Source of the DNA: Gaetbulibacter sp. S0825
Lineage (GTDB): Bacteria; Bacteroidota; Bacteroidia; Flavobacteriales; Flavobacteriaceae
Assembly (NCBI RefSeq): GCF_011777505.1
Contig: NZ_JAATJT010000001.1
Coordinates: 682,001-746,000, forward strand
Length of the DNA stretch: 64,000 bases
Reading direction: 5' to 3'
In this document: piece after piece, positions 35,337 through 45,664 of the stretch
Layout: every line of letters begins with the position of its first letter
Position numbering within the stretch: the stretch's first letter is position 1
Made by a program: the position numbers and the translations under genes
The notes under the pieces: generated by a model
What the model was told of the DNA's origin: nothing
Seen by the model: the letters and a program-made list of their open reading frames with translations, nothing else
Databases searched by the model: none

Positions 35337-36917
35337 ATGGCAGAAGTAAAACCAGCTGAAGTATCAGCAATCTTAAAACAACAACTAGCAGGATTTGAAG
35401 CTACAGCGTCATTAGACGAAGTAGGATCAGTATTAACTGTAGGTGATGGTATTGTACGTGCATATGGACTTTCAAACGCTCAATATGGTGAGTTAGTAGA
35501 ATTTGATGGAGGTCTTGAAGGAATTGTACTTAACCTTGAAGAAGACAACGTAGGTATTGTATTATTAGGACACTCTAAAGCAGTTGCTGAAGGTTCTACA
35601 GTAAAGCGTACTGGTCGTATCGCATCTATTAATGTAGGTGAAGGTATTGTTGGTCGTGTTGTTGATACCTTAGGAGCACCTATCGATGGTAAAGGACCTA
35701 TCTCTGGAGATACATACCAAATGCCACTAGAGCGAAAAGCACCTGGTGTTATTTATCGTGAGCCAGTAACAGAACCTTTACAAACTGGAGTAAAAGCAAT
35801 TGACGCAATGATTCCTGTTGGTCGCGGACAACGTGAGTTGGTTATTGGAGATAGACAAACTGGTAAAACAGCAGTTTGTATTGATACTATTATAAATCAA
35901 AAAGAATTTTACGATGCAGGAGAACCTGTATATTGTATATATGTTGCTATTGGACAAAAAGCATCAACAGTGGCTTTAATTGCTAAAACATTAGAAGAAA
36001 AAGGCGCTTTAGCTTATACTACAATTGTTGCAGCTAACGCATCAGATCCTGCGCCAATGCAGGTTTATGCTCCTTTTGCTGGCGCTGCAATTGGTGAATA
36101 CTTTAGAGATACTGGTCGTCCAGCTTTAATCATTTATGATGATTTATCTAAGCAAGCGGTAGCGTATCGTGAGGTATCATTATTATTACGTCGTCCACCA
36201 GGACGTGAGGCGTATCCTGGAGATGTATTCTACTTACACTCTCGTTTATTAGAGCGTTCTGCAAAAGTGATTAATGATGATGCTATTGCTAAAGAAATGA
36301 ACGACCTTCCAGATTCTTTAAAGCCAATGGTAAAAGGTGGAGGTTCTTTGACAGCTTTACCAATTATTGAAACGCAAGCTGGTGACGTTTCTGCCTATAT
36401 CCCAACAAACGTAATTTCTATTACAGATGGGCAAATCTTCTTAGATGGAGATTTATTTAACTCAGGTGTACGTCCAGCGATTAACGTAGGTATTTCTGTA
36501 TCTCGTGTTGGTGGTAATGCACAAATTAAATCCATGAAAAAGGTAGCTGGTACATTAAAACTGGATCAAGCACAATTCCGTGAACTAGAAGCATTCGCGA
36601 AATTTGGATCAGATCTAGATGCTGTTACTTTAAATGTAATTGAAAAAGGAAAACGTAACGTTGAAATCTTGAAGCAGGCACAAAACGATCCATTTACGGT
36701 TGAAGATCAAATTGCAATTATTTATGCTGGGTCTAAAAACTTATTGAGAGATGTTCCTGTAGAAAAAGTTAAAGAATTCGAAAGAGATTATATAGAGTTC
36801 CTTAAAGCAAAACATGAAGATGTTTTGAACACTTTAAAAGCAGGAAAATTAACTGATGAGGTTACAGATACATTAACGAATGTAGCAAAAGACTTATCAG
36901 CAAAGTATAAAGCATAA
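35337..36917 (+). CDS. atpA: F0F1 ATP synthase subunit alpha
   Basis: A 526-residue subunit with the P-loop GDRQTGKTA, the DELSD-like [20 protein letters not shown] region and the family signature [14 protein letters not shown]. It forms the non-catalytic nucleotide sites of F1. The codon use is noticeably more biased (few synonymous codons, many gtt/gct/cgt) than in the polysaccharide genes, as expected for a highly expressed gene. Confidence 0.97.
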   Translation: MAEVKPAEVSAILKQQLAGFEATASLDEVGSVLTVGDGIVRAYGLSNAQYGELVEFDGGLEGIVLNLEEDNVGIVLLGHSKAVAEGSTVKRTGRIASINVGEGIVGRVVDTLGAPIDGKGPISGDTYQMPLERKAPGVIYREPVTEPLQTGVKAIDAMIPVGRGQRELVIGDRQTGKTAVCIDTIINQKEFYDAGEPVYCIYVAIGQKASTVALIAKTLEEKGALAYTTIVAANASDPAPMQVYAPFAGAAIGEYFRDTGRPALIIYDDLSKQAVAYREVSLLLRRPPGREAYPGDVFYLHSRLLERSAKVINDDAIAKEMNDLPDSLKPMVKGGGSLTALPIIETQAGDVSAYIPTNVISITDGQIFLDGDLFNSGVRPAINVGISVSRVGGNAQIKSMKKVAGTLKLDQAQFRELEAFAKFGSDLDAVTLNVIEKGKRNVEILKQAQNDPFTVEDQIAIIYAGSKNLLRDVPVEKVKEFERDYIEFLKAKHEDVLNTLKAGKLTDEVTDTLTNVAKDLSAKYKA

Positions 36918-36954
36918 TTATCATTCTCACGGTTGTGAGATTCATATTTAGAAT

Positions 36955-37815
36955 ATGGCAAACTTAAAAGAAATACGTAACAGAATTTCATCGGTATCTT
37001 CAACGATGCAGATTACCAGTGCCATGAAAATGGTATCTGCTGCAAAATTAAAGAAGGCACAAGATGCTATTACTGCAATGCGTCCTTATGCGAATAAGTT
37101 AACGGAGCTTTTGCAAAACCTTAGTGCTACTTTAGATGCAGATTCTGGAAGCAAATATGCGACTCAGAGAGAAGTGAACAAGGTGCTTATAGTGGCTATT
37201 ACTTCCAATAGAGGTTTGTGTGGTGCATTTAATTCAAATATCATAAAGGAAGCAAGTAGATTAGCAAATGAAACGTACGCCAATCAAGAGGTTTCTTATG
37301 TTGCTATTGGAAAAAAGGCTAACGACGCATTGTCTAAAAATGGAGAAGTTGTTTCTAATAATAGTAATGTATTTGATGATTTAACGTTTGAAAATGTTGC
37401 TAGAATAGCCGAAATGTTGATGGAAAAGTTTGTTGAAGGCGAGTTTGATAAAATTGAAATCGTTTACAACAAGTTTAAAAATGCTGCGACTCAAATTGTT
37501 ATGACAGAGCAATTTTTACCAATTGTACCTATGGAAGGAAGCTTAAATAACAATCAAGACTATATTTTTGAGCCATCAAAAGTAGAAATTGTTGAAACTT
37601 TAATTCCAAAGTCATTAAAAACGCAGTTGTATAAGTCTATTAGAGATAGTTTTGCTAGTGAACACGGAGCTCGTATGACGGCAATGCATAAAGCAACTGA
37701 TAATGCTACTGAGTTAAGAGATCAATTAAAATTAACTTACAATAAAGCTCGTCAAGCGGCTATTACTAACGAGATCTTAGAAATTGTTGGTGGAGCGGAA
37801 GCACTAAATAATTAA
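36955..37815 (+). CDS. atpG: F0F1 ATP synthase subunit gamma
   Basis: A 286-residue central-shaft subunit. The N-terminal LKEIRNRISSVSSTMQITSA and MKMVSAAKL, and the C-terminal MHKATDNATELRDQL with NKARQAAITNEI, are the conserved coiled-coil halves. It is the last gene of the operon and is followed by a strong terminator. atpD and atpC are not in the window, as expected for Bacteroidota where they form a separate unit. Confidence 0.96.
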   Translation: MANLKEIRNRISSVSSTMQITSAMKMVSAAKLKKAQDAITAMRPYANKLTELLQNLSATLDADSGSKYATQREVNKVLIVAITSNRGLCGAFNSNIIKEASRLANETYANQEVSYVAIGKKANDALSKNGEVVSNNSNVFDDLTFENVARIAEMLMEKFVEGEFDKIEIVYNKFKNAATQIVMTEQFLPIVPMEGSLNNNQDYIFEPSKVEIVETLIPKSLKTQLYKSIRDSFASEHGARMTAMHKATDNATELRDQLKLTYNKARQAAITNEILEIVGGAEALNN

Positions 37816-37841
37816 TTGAGAGCATTAAAAAATAATTAAGG

Positions 37842-37868
37842 GCCTTACTTTTTAGTAAGGCTTTTTTT
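37842..37868 (+). terminator. Terminator of the atp operon
   Basis: GCCTTACT (37842-37849) pairs with AGTAAGGC (37854-37861) over a four-base loop and is followed by seven T. It lies 27 bases after the atpG stop. Confidence 0.9.
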
Positions 37869-37915
37869 ATGGCATAGCTCTTGATTTAGTATCTTTATAA
37901 TAAATAGTCAAGTAA

Positions 37916-38428
37916 ATGAAAACCCTGAAGCAAATATTTAAATTATTAATATTAACAGTAATTATGTCTAGTTTTTCTCAATGTTCAAGTGCGCAAAAGC
38001 TTCAAAAAGAGTCACCAACAACCTTTGGAAACATATACTGTAAACAATGGGTTTCAGGAATGGTCGATGGACCTTCAGGAATGGATATTTTCATTGAAAT
38101 AAAAGATTTAGAATTCCAACCAGATAGCGTTTATTTTAGAGAGAAAGTAACAAAACTAAATAAGCACTCACAAGAAGAAGGTGTTTACGTTGGTCGTTTT
38201 ACATCACTATCTACTCAAAAACAAGATATTGTAATTAGCAGTGACTCTAAAGCTGAATATGGTAATAAAATGCCAGAGAAACCAATAAAAACCCCATTTG
38301 AATTGGCACATAATGAGTGTGTGATTAGTTATAATGTCAATGGAAAAACGAAGTATTACAAGCTTACTAATGTAGCTGAAATACAAATGGTGGAGGTTCC
38401 AATGTCACCAGTGTCTAATAATAACTAA
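37916..38428 (+). CDS. Hypothetical lipoprotein
   Basis: A 170-residue protein with a signal peptide and a candidate lipobox ending at SFSQC (Cys23). I do not recognise the family. The mature part has alternating polar and hydrophobic strands (GPSGMDIFIEIKD, KQDIVISSD) and a C-terminal NVNGKTKYYKLTNVAEIQ, suggesting a small beta-rich domain. It stands alone between the atp terminator and a flippase gene. Its role is unknown. Confidence 0.7.
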   Translation: MKTLKQIFKLLILTVIMSSFSQCSSAQKLQKESPTTFGNIYCKQWVSGMVDGPSGMDIFIEIKDLEFQPDSVYFREKVTKLNKHSQEEGVYVGRFTSLSTQKQDIVISSDSKAEYGNKMPEKPIKTPFELAHNECVISYNVNGKTKYYKLTNVAEIQMVEVPMSPVSNNN

Positions 38429-38481
38429 TGTTGCAAAACGTTTACTAATAACGTACTTTTAGCTACGTTAAAACCCAACTT

Positions 38482-39945
38482 TTGAGCGCATTTCAAAAAC
38501 TTTTTAAGCAAACATTTATTTATGGATTAGCAACCGTTTTACCTAGGATGCTTAGCTTTTTGTTGGTGCCACTATACACTACAGAAGGTGTCTTAACTTC
38601 GGTAGCAGAATATGGAGAAGTATCAGTCATCTTTTCATATTTCGTAATATTTAATGTTGTTTTGGCTTATGGTATGGAAACAGCTTTTTTTAGGTTTTTC
38701 AATAAAGAAGAAGATAAAAATCAAGTTGTTGGGACTTCTACAATTTCACTAATTGTGTCATCTTTAGGCTTTTTTGCCTTAGCATTGATTTTTCAAAATC
38801 AGATAGCCTCTTTTATTGATATTGATGTAAAATACATCAATTTGGTTATTTGGATTTTACTATTAGATGCCTTGGTCATTATTCCATTCGCATGGTTAAG
38901 GGCCAACGAAAAACCTAAACGCTATGCAATCATTAAAATTTTAAATGTAGCTATCAACCTTGGTCTTAATTTATTCTTCTTATTAGCTTTAAAAGACTTG
39001 GCTTCTAACAATTCTGTGTTTGAAAATATCTACAAGCCAGATTTTCAAATTAGTTACATTTTCATAGCTAATCTTATTGCAAGCGCTGTAACATTATTGT
39101 TAATGTTGTCATTTTACAGTAAAATTAAATATGTGTTTAATTCACAGCTATGGAAAACCATGTTTCGTTATGCATTTCCTGTGCTTATAGCAGGTGTTGC
39201 TTTTTCGATAAATGAAACATTCGATAGGATATTGCTTAAGGAATTACTTCCTGCAGATGTAGCCGAAACCGATATTGGGATGTACTCAGCCTGTTACAAA
39301 ATAGCTGTATTTATGACGCTTTTCGCAACAGCTTACAGACTTGGTATAGAGCCTTACTTTTTTAGTCATTCAAATAGTAAAAACCCACAAAAAAACTATG
39401 CAAAAATTTTAGAGCTATTTGTAGCATTTGGTTCTGTAATTTTATTGAGCGTCGTTGTTTTTGCAGATTTACTAAAATCATACATAGTAAGAAGTGAAGC
39501 TTATTGGGAAGCCATGTGGATTGTGCCAATAATCTTGTTGGCTAATTTCTGCTTAGGTATTTATCACAATCTTTCGGTATGGTATAAAATAACAGATAGA
39601 ACAAAATTTGGCGCATACATTTCAGTTTTTGGAGCAATAATTACCTTAGTCATAAACATATTTTTCATTAAGGAATACAGCTATAGAGCCTCAGCAATTG
39701 CCACTCTTATTGCTTACAGCGTCATGATGCTATTGTCTTATTATTTTGGCAGAAAGTATTACCCAATACCGTATAACCTTAAAAAAATAGGGTTATATTT
39801 ATTTGTCTCTGTGCTGTTTTCAGTGATTTCTTTCTATTATTTTAGAGAAAACTATTTAGTTGGAATACCATTGTTATTAGTATTTTTGGGTATCACTTAC
39901 GCATTAGAAAAAAAAGAAATTAAACAATTATTAAGAAGAGTATGA
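38482..39945 (+). CDS. Polysaccharide flippase-like (MOP superfamily) protein
   Basis: A 487-residue protein with about 14 membrane helices. [20 protein letters not shown] at the N-terminus and [20 protein letters not shown] in the middle are typical of oligosaccharide flippases of Flavobacteriia. It starts at TTG 38482; no nearby ATG keeps the first helix. Unlike the Wzx-type gene at 8706 it is not in a glycan cluster but is followed by dut with a four-base overlap, so its substrate is uncertain, possibly lipid II-like or glycan intermediates. Confidence 0.75.
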   Translation: MSAFQKLFKQTFIYGLATVLPRMLSFLLVPLYTTEGVLTSVAEYGEVSVIFSYFVIFNVVLAYGMETAFFRFFNKEEDKNQVVGTSTISLIVSSLGFFALALIFQNQIASFIDIDVKYINLVIWILLLDALVIIPFAWLRANEKPKRYAIIKILNVAINLGLNLFFLLALKDLASNNSVFENIYKPDFQISYIFIANLIASAVTLLLMLSFYSKIKYVFNSQLWKTMFRYAFPVLIAGVAFSINETFDRILLKELLPADVAETDIGMYSACYKIAVFMTLFATAYRLGIEPYFFSHSNSKNPQKNYAKILELFVAFGSVILLSVVVFADLLKSYIVRSEAYWEAMWIVPIILLANFCLGIYHNLSVWYKITDRTKFGAYISVFGAIITLVINIFFIKEYSYRASAIATLIAYSVMMLLSYYFGRKYYPIPYNLKKIGLYLFVSVLFSVISFYYFRENYLVGIPLLLVFLGITYALEKKEIKQLLRRV

Positions 39946-40376
39946 CTATTAAAATAATCAACAAATCCAATCACAATTTACCACATTACGAAACCATTGC
40001 TTCAGCAGGAATGGATTTAAGAGCAAACTTATCAGAGTCGAGAACTCTAAAGCCACTTGAACGAAGTATTGTAGGCACAGGCTTATTTATAGAGCTACCA
40101 ATTGGTATTGAAGCACAAGTACGTCCACGAAGTGGTTTAGCAGCCAAAAAAGGAATAACAGTACTTAATGCTCCGGGAACGATTGATGCTGATTATAGAG
40201 GTGAAATTGGCGTGATTCTTGTAAACCTTTCTAATGAAGATTTCACCATTAATAATGGTGAGCGTATCGCACAATTAGTGATTGCAAAGCATGAACGTGC
40301 TGAATGGGAAGAAGTACAAGCGCTTTCTGAGACCGAAAGAGGCGAAGGAGGCTTTGGCAGCACAGGAACTAAATAA
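39942..40376 (+). CDS. dut: dUTP diphosphatase
   Basis: A 144-residue trimeric dUTPase. All five family motifs are visible: [20 protein letters not shown], the uracil-binding hairpin [25 protein letters not shown], and the C-terminal [10 protein letters not shown]. It hydrolyses dUTP to dUMP to keep uracil out of DNA. It overlaps the flippase stop by four bases, so the two are co-transcribed. Confidence 0.96.
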   Translation: MTIKIINKSNHNLPHYETIASAGMDLRANLSESRTLKPLERSIVGTGLFIELPIGIEAQVRPRSGLAAKKGITVLNAPGTIDADYRGEIGVILVNLSNEDFTINNGERIAQLVIAKHERAEWEEVQALSETERGEGGFGSTGTK

Positions 40377-40441
40377 TGTGTTAAAAAGAGCTTAAACAAA
40401 CCCGTAGCGCTTTTAAAATATGTAATTTAGTGGCAGATATA

Positions 40442-41803
40442 ATGAAGCTGAAAACCCAAATACTATTATTGATTCTTGGAATTATTTTTATTCCACAAAC
40501 GCTTTTTGCTCAAGTTGATTTTAATAAAACACCAGATGATGACTTAGGTAATTTTGAAGATAAGTTTCAAGAACACTTCTACGAGGCTTTAAAACAAAAA
40601 GGCATAGAAAACTACGACCGCGCAATAAAATCATTGTTAAAATGCTTAGAGTTGGACGATTCTAAAGCAGTTATATATTTTGAATTAGGCAAAAACTACA
40701 CGCAACTTAAAAACTTTGGTGCTGCCGAAGATGCCTTAAAAAAAGCTATTGATAAAGCACCAGAAAATGAATGGTTTTTAGATGCACTTTACGATGTTTA
40801 TTACCAAAAAGACGATTTTAATAAAGCACTAAAAACAGTAAAAAAATTAGTGAAATTCCATCCAGACTATAAGGAAGATTTAGTATCACTTTACATTAAA
40901 AACAAAAAATATAAAGACGCATTAAAAACTTTAGATGAGCTCGATAAGGATTATGGGGTTTCAGAAAGGCGTGATTTTATGCGCAATCAAATTTATAATG
41001 CAACAGGAGGCGATAAAGAACGAATAGAAAATCTTGAAGAGCGTGTTGCCAATAACCCAAATAATGAGGCACTTTATTTACGATTAATTTATAGATATAG
41101 TGAATTAGGCGATAAAGAAAAAGCCTTCAACACCGCAAAAGAGCTTCTAGAAAAAAAACCAAATTCACACATTGTACATCTAGCATTGTATAAGTTTTAT
41201 TTGAGCGATAACATGCCAAAAGAAGCAATAAATTCAATGAAAATTATACTTACAAGTCTTAAAATTAAGCCAGATGCGAAAACCAAGGTGTTAAACGATT
41301 TTGTATCATTTGTAAAAAATAACCCACAGTATGAAAACGATTTATTAGAAGTTACAACTATGGTATCCGATGATAACAATGGAAAATCCAATGTTGAATT
41401 AGCACAATATTATTTACAGAAAGGAAATAAAGAGATGGCTTTAAAGCATTATGAAATGGCTTTAAACAAAGATTCTGAAAATTTCGAAGTTCTAAAAAGC
41501 GTGATTTTATTATACATAGACAGTAAACAACATCAAAAAGTTGTCGATTTAGCAACAAAAGCTTTAGATGTATTTCCATCACAACCTATAATTTATTTAG
41601 CAAATGGTGTAGCATTTAATCATTTAAATCGTCCTAAAGATGCCATAGAGACGCTAGAAACAGGTATTGATTATGTGATTGATAATGCTCAAATGGAAAT
41701 AGATTTCTATAAACAACTTAGTACTGCTTATAGAATGATTAATAATATTACTAAAGCTAATGCGTTTTCTAAGAAAGCCGAAAACGTTTTAATTAAGCAA
41801 TGA
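40442..41803 (+). CDS. Periplasmic TPR protein
   Basis: A 453-residue protein with a Sec signal peptide ending at LFAQ and then around ten TPR-like repeats (for example KAVIYFELGKNYTQLKNFGA and EALYLRLIYRYSELGDKEKA). The start at ATG 40442 is preferred over GTG 40430 because it gives a clean signal peptide. It precedes a DUF4292 lipoprotein and an EnvC-like gene with four-base overlaps, a conserved flavobacterial trio likely acting in the envelope. Function unknown; TPRs suggest scaffolding. Confidence 0.85.
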   Translation: MKLKTQILLLILGIIFIPQTLFAQVDFNKTPDDDLGNFEDKFQEHFYEALKQKGIENYDRAIKSLLKCLELDDSKAVIYFELGKNYTQLKNFGAAEDALKKAIDKAPENEWFLDALYDVYYQKDDFNKALKTVKKLVKFHPDYKEDLVSLYIKNKKYKDALKTLDELDKDYGVSERRDFMRNQIYNATGGDKERIENLEERVANNPNNEALYLRLIYRYSELGDKEKAFNTAKELLEKKPNSHIVHLALYKFYLSDNMPKEAINSMKIILTSLKIKPDAKTKVLNDFVSFVKNNPQYENDLLEVTTMVSDDNNGKSNVELAQYYLQKGNKEMALKHYEMALNKDSENFEVLKSVILLYIDSKQHQKVVDLATKALDVFPSQPIIYLANGVAFNHLNRPKDAIETLETGIDYVIDNAQMEIDFYKQLSTAYRMINNITKANAFSKKAENVLIKQ

Positions 41804-42573
41804 AAAAAATAACCTACATAGTATTGGCAATTGTGCTTTTAATAAGCTTTGGCTGTAAGTCAACCAAAAGTATTACTTCCAATGGTGAATTGGATAGTAA
41901 AATATCTTCAAGACAATTAATAAAAGAGCATACTAAAACCTTTACTAAATTTAAAACCCTTCAAGCTCGTGTTAAAGTAGAATATTTGCAAGGAGATATG
42001 GAGCAGACCCATAGTATTAACCTTAGAATGGAAAAAGACAAAACCATTTGGTTAAGTGCCACTTTAGGGATAGTTCGCGCAAAAATAACACCGACAAAAG
42101 TAAGCTTTTACAATAAGTTAGATAACACCTATTTTGATGGCGATTTCTCATTAATTAGTGACCTTTTAGGAACTGATTTAGATTTTAATAAAGTACAAAA
42201 CATGTTGTTAGGAGAGGCACTTTTTAATTTAACCTATAATAATTACAAGGCAGATGTTCATGAAAAATCTTATTTACTTCAACCAAAAAAACAAAGCGAA
42301 TTACTTGAGGTTTTATTGCTTTTAAACCCATCACATTTTAAAATGGATTCGCAGCAAATTTCTCAGACTTTAAAACAAAGAATGTTACAAATTGACTATA
42401 AAGACTATCAAGAAGTTGATAAACAAGTATTGCCAAAAAGTGTCAATATTATAGCTGTGGAAGGCAATTTTGAAACCCAAATCAATATGGAATTTAGGTC
42501 AGTTTCGTTAGATAGTGATTTAAGGTTTCCTTTTCGAATTCCAACAGGGTTTAAAGAAATTGTTGTTAAATGA
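41800..42573 (+). CDS. DUF4292 lipoprotein
   Basis: A 257-residue lipoprotein; the lipobox is SFGC with Cys20. Its pattern TFTKFKTLQARVKVEYLQGD followed by INLRMEKDKTIWLSATLGIVRAKITP matches DUF4292, whose fold resembles LolA/LolB-like lipoprotein carriers (an inference from family knowledge). It lies between the TPR gene and the EnvC-like gene, overlapping both by four bases. Confidence 0.8.
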   Translation: MKKITYIVLAIVLLISFGCKSTKSITSNGELDSKISSRQLIKEHTKTFTKFKTLQARVKVEYLQGDMEQTHSINLRMEKDKTIWLSATLGIVRAKITPTKVSFYNKLDNTYFDGDFSLISDLLGTDLDFNKVQNMLLGEALFNLTYNNYKADVHEKSYLLQPKKQSELLEVLLLLNPSHFKMDSQQISQTLKQRMLQIDYKDYQEVDKQVLPKSVNIIAVEGNFETQINMEFRSVSLDSDLRFPFRIPTGFKEIVVK

Positions 42574-43799
42574 TAAAAGCAAATATATCATCATATAAAA
42601 TATATTTTCTTTTAATTCTATTCGTTTGTAGCTCATTGGCTCAGGCTCAAAGTGCAAAACAAAAACAATTAGAAGAGAGACGACGTGAACTAACACGTCA
42701 AATAAGCCAGTTTGAGCGCCTAATGTCGCAAGGCAAAAAAGAACAAACAACCATTTTATCTAGTCTAGATAATATTAATTACAAAATTTCAGTAAGGCAA
42801 AATCTAATTAGAAACATAAATCAGCAAGCCAATAACTTAACAAGAGAGATTAACAACAATCAAAAAGAAATTACCAATCTTAGAAACCGTTTACAGATTT
42901 TGAAAGATGAATATGCAGCAATGATTGTCAAATCCTACAAAAGTAGGTCTGAAGAAAGTAAAATTATGTTTTTGCTGAGCTCTAATAACTTTCAACAAGC
43001 ATATAAGCGCTTACAGTATATTAAGCAATATGCCAATTATCAAAAAAAGCAAGGCGAAGAAATTAAGCTTCAAACCATCAAACTACAAGAGTTAAACAAA
43101 AATCTTCAAGCACAAAAACAAGAGAAACAAAAATTAATTGAAGCTAACAGATTAGCGAAAAAGGAATTAGACAAAGAGCTAAAAGAGTATGAAGGCTTAA
43201 TGGCTTCGGTAAGTAAAAATTTAAGTAAGTATAAATCTCAAATTAGAACCAAGCAACAAGAGGCTGATAGGATAGATAAGGAGATTGAAAAAATAATTAG
43301 AGCAGCTATTTCAGCGTCTAATAAAAAAGCAGGAAAATCATCCTCTTCAAAAACATTTGCTTTAACTCCTGAAGAAGAATTGTTAGCCTCGAGTTTTGTC
43401 GCTAATAAAGGAAAGTTACCTTGGCCTGTTAGCGAAGGGTTTATTAAGGTGCCTTTTGGAACAAAACCCTCACCTATAGACAGAACAGTTAAAATCACTA
43501 ATAATGGCGTTAGAATTGAAACTAATAAGGGAGAAAAAGTACGAGCTGTTTTTAATGGAACTGTAAACTCTGTGGTAAAGCAAAATAATGGTAATAATAT
43601 TGTAATGATTCAACATGGAAATTATTTTACCATTTATAAAAACCTATCCAAAATCTATGTTCAAAAAGGAGATAAGGTTACTACAAAACAAGACATAGGC
43701 GAAGTTCGTACTAATAAAGCATCTGGTGAAGCCATATTGAGTTTTGGCGTGTGGAAAGGTCTTGAAAAACAAAATCCAGCGTATTGGATTAAGCGATAG
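42570..43799 (+). CDS. EnvC-like murein hydrolase activator (M23 domain)
   Basis: A 409-residue protein with a signal peptide (to about residue 26), a long coiled coil (30-255) and a C-terminal LytM/M23 domain (about 285-409). The zinc ligands of active M23 peptidases are missing: the HxGxD position reads NNGVRIE and the HxH position reads ILSFGVW. This matches EnvC-type proteins, which activate amidases during cell separation instead of cutting peptidoglycan. It ends one base before the next, opposing gene. Confidence 0.85.
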   Translation: MIKANISSYKIYFLLILFVCSSLAQAQSAKQKQLEERRRELTRQISQFERLMSQGKKEQTTILSSLDNINYKISVRQNLIRNINQQANNLTREINNNQKEITNLRNRLQILKDEYAAMIVKSYKSRSEESKIMFLLSSNNFQQAYKRLQYIKQYANYQKKQGEEIKLQTIKLQELNKNLQAQKQEKQKLIEANRLAKKELDKELKEYEGLMASVSKNLSKYKSQIRTKQQEADRIDKEIEKIIRAAISASNKKAGKSSSSKTFALTPEEELLASSFVANKGKLPWPVSEGFIKVPFGTKPSPIDRTVKITNNGVRIETNKGEKVRAVFNGTVNSVVKQNNGNNIVMIQHGNYFTIYKNLSKIYVQKGDKVTTKQDIGEVRTNKASGEAILSFGVWKGLEKQNPAYWIKR

Positions 43800-43800
43800 T

Positions 43801-44016
43801 TTATACTCTTACAAATACATATCCTTTTTTAGTTTTTCTGTAATGTTTACCATTCCAAAAGTAATAACGCTTCCCTTTTACAACTACAATTTTATGATGT
43901 TTGGGAGCTACTTTCACAACAGTAGTTGTATGCGCAGGTCTTACTGCAACACGTGACACACAAGAGGTAGCAGAAAAGAAAATGACAATTCCGAAGATTA
44001 AAAAATAAGTTCTCAT
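43801..44016 (-). CDS. Small basic lipoprotein
   Basis: A 71-residue protein with a signal peptide and lipobox ATSC (Cys19). The mature part is short and very basic, with VAPKHHKIVVVKGKRYYFW and NGKHYRKTKKGYVFV, reminiscent of short YXWxGxxYR repeats of DUF6515-like proteins. It is convergent with the EnvC-like gene, one base apart. Function unknown. Confidence 0.65.
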   Translation of the reverse strand: MRTYFLIFGIVIFFSATSCVSRVAVRPAHTTTVVKVAPKHHKIVVVKGKRYYFWNGKHYRKTKKGYVFVRV

Positions 44017-44062
44017 AGCATTTGGGTTTTGTTACTATAAGACTTATTGAATTTAAAAAGGT

Positions 44063-44581
44063 TTAATCAAAAAACAAGGCTTTAAGCTCTGTAGCTTCAT
44101 CTGGTTTCATTTTTCCAGCAAGCACAAGGCTTAATTGTTTTCGCCTTAAAGCTCCATCGAAGCGAATTTTCTCTTCTTCTGTTTCTGGAATAATTGCAGG
44201 AATTTTAACTGGACGACCAGTTTCATCCACAGCCACAAAGGTATATATAGCTTCATTGGCCTTGGTGCATTCGCCAGATTCTCTATCATCTATCCATACA
44301 TCTAAATACACTTCCATAGAAGATTTGAATGCTCTTGAAACTTTAGCTTCAACAGTTACCACACTACCTAAAGGCACAGGATGTTTAAACGCCACATGGT
44401 TAACCGAAGCTGTAACCACAATTCTTCGTGAATGACGCCTTGCAGCAATACTTGCAGCACGATCCATACGAGCCAATAGCTCGCCTCCAAATAAGTTATT
44501 TAAAGGGTTGGTTTCGCTTGGTAAAACCAAGTCGGTCATTGTTGTTTTAGAATCGTTAGGATGTTTAGCTTCCATGTACAT
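44063..44581 (-). CDS. Acyl-CoA thioesterase (YciA-like hotdog)
   Basis: A 172-residue hotdog-fold thioesterase. The family motif LPSETNPLNNLFGGELLARMD carries the catalytic Asn/Glu/Asp region, followed by HVAFKHPVPLGSVV and the C-terminal EAIYTFVAVDETGRPVKIP. It hydrolyses acyl-CoA to free acid and CoA. Either ATG at 44581 or at 44575 (MEAKHPND) could be the start. Confidence 0.88.
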   Translation of the reverse strand: MYMEAKHPNDSKTTMTDLVLPSETNPLNNLFGGELLARMDRAASIAARRHSRRIVVTASVNHVAFKHPVPLGSVVTVEAKVSRAFKSSMEVYLDVWIDDRESGECTKANEAIYTFVAVDETGRPVKIPAIIPETEEEKIRFDGALRRKQLSLVLAGKMKPDEATELKALFFD

Positions 44582-44594
44582 TTTATTTGAAATG

Positions 44595-44602
44595 CAAAGG
44601 TA
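44595..44602 (-). promoter_or_regulatory. -7 promoter element of the thioesterase gene
   Basis: TACCTTTG on the minus strand, 13 bases before ATG 44581. The -33 TTG is not evident. Confidence 0.55.
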
Positions 44603-44632
44603 AGCCGCTTTTAATAACTAAGGAAGTAAAAT

Positions 44633-45571
44633 TTAATTAAGTTTTTGAGCTAATAACCAAGCATCAGGATTGTGTGTTCTTTTGATTTTATAAAGTTCAC
44701 GTTGTGCTTCAGCCCTTGTGTCGTAACTTGAATACACTACTTGATGCAGCCCATATTTGTTTGCGCCTATTTTTCTAGCACTAAAACCTTGAGCGTGTAA
44801 TTGTTTTAATTTTTTATCACAATTTTCTTCTATTCGGAAAGCACCAGCAACTATATGAAAATTGCCACTTTGCTTGGCAACATTTAGAGTAACGCTTGGT
44901 AATGGATTATCTATTATAAAAGTAGCTTCCTGAATTTTGTTTTCTATTTCTTGGGTTGCTTCTTGCTGCGCTATTTGGTTTTGAGTCTCAATTTGATTGA
45001 GATAATAATTTGATGCTCCAAAGCCACCTAAAGTTAATGCTATAACAGCAACAGCAGCATATTTTAAGTAATTTCGTGATTTACGTTTTTCTGGTGTAAT
45101 GGCGATAGGAGCAACTTTTTCAATGGATTCAACTTGCTCTTTATAAACTTCTCTTGATACATTTGGAGATACAAATTTTGCCAATCCAAAAGCATCAGTT
45201 AAATAGTTTAAATGGTAAGAAGGTTCAAAAGTTATTTTACCTTCATTACTTAACGTAATATCACCAATGTTTTTAAACGTCAAGGTTTCTCCTTGGGCTA
45301 AATAAGACTTTAAGGATTTTGTCTTTTTTGCAATCTTTTTTACTGCAACTTCGTAAGGTAGTTTTTCGACATCAGCAATGTAATTTGCTAACAAACCATC
45401 ATTGTTTTTAAGTTGTTCATTAAACGATAATACTTTTTTAGGAGGGTAAAAAGTATTGCTAGAAGTATCAACTTTTGCAGATATAGGCTGCGTTAAAAAG
45501 GCGCCAAAATCTGGAATAATCACACATTCGTATCTGTATAGTAAATCGCTTATATAGGTTTCCAATTGCAT
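44633..45571 (-). CDS. HU-domain / SPOR-domain membrane protein
   Basis: A 312-residue inner-membrane protein. Residues 1-130 resemble the HU-like CCDC81-type pair of domains (RYECVIIPDFGAFLTQ, GETLTFKNIGDITL) and lack a signal peptide, so they should be cytoplasmic. A single membrane helix follows at about 170-190 (AAVAVIALTLGGFG), then a Gln/Glu-rich linker and a C-terminal SPOR domain at 236-310 (FHIVAGAFRIEENCDKKLKQL), which binds denuded peptidoglycan at division sites. The layout suggests a septal protein. Partners unknown. Confidence 0.82.
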   Translation of the reverse strand: MQLETYISDLLYRYECVIIPDFGAFLTQPISAKVDTSSNTFYPPKKVLSFNEQLKNNDGLLANYIADVEKLPYEVAVKKIAKKTKSLKSYLAQGETLTFKNIGDITLSNEGKITFEPSYHLNYLTDAFGLAKFVSPNVSREVYKEQVESIEKVAPIAITPEKRKSRNYLKYAAVAVIALTLGGFGASNYYLNQIETQNQIAQQEATQEIENKIQEATFIIDNPLPSVTLNVAKQSGNFHIVAGAFRIEENCDKKLKQLHAQGFSARKIGANKYGLHQVVYSSYDTRAEAQRELYKIKRTHNPDAWLLAQKLN

Positions 45572-45576
45572 AGAAA

Positions 45577-45584
45577 CAAAGTTA
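45577..45584 (-). promoter_or_regulatory. -7-like element just before the HU-SPOR start
   Basis: TAACTTTG on the minus strand, ending five bases before the ATG at 45571. If used, the leader would be only a few bases long or absent. No TTG at proper spacing. Confidence 0.35.
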
Positions 45585-45664
45585 AAAATTTTTCAATCCG
45601 TAAAAAAGTTCCTCCAACTATTTATTAACAATGTAATTTTTAGTTTCTTGTACGTTGTAATTCA

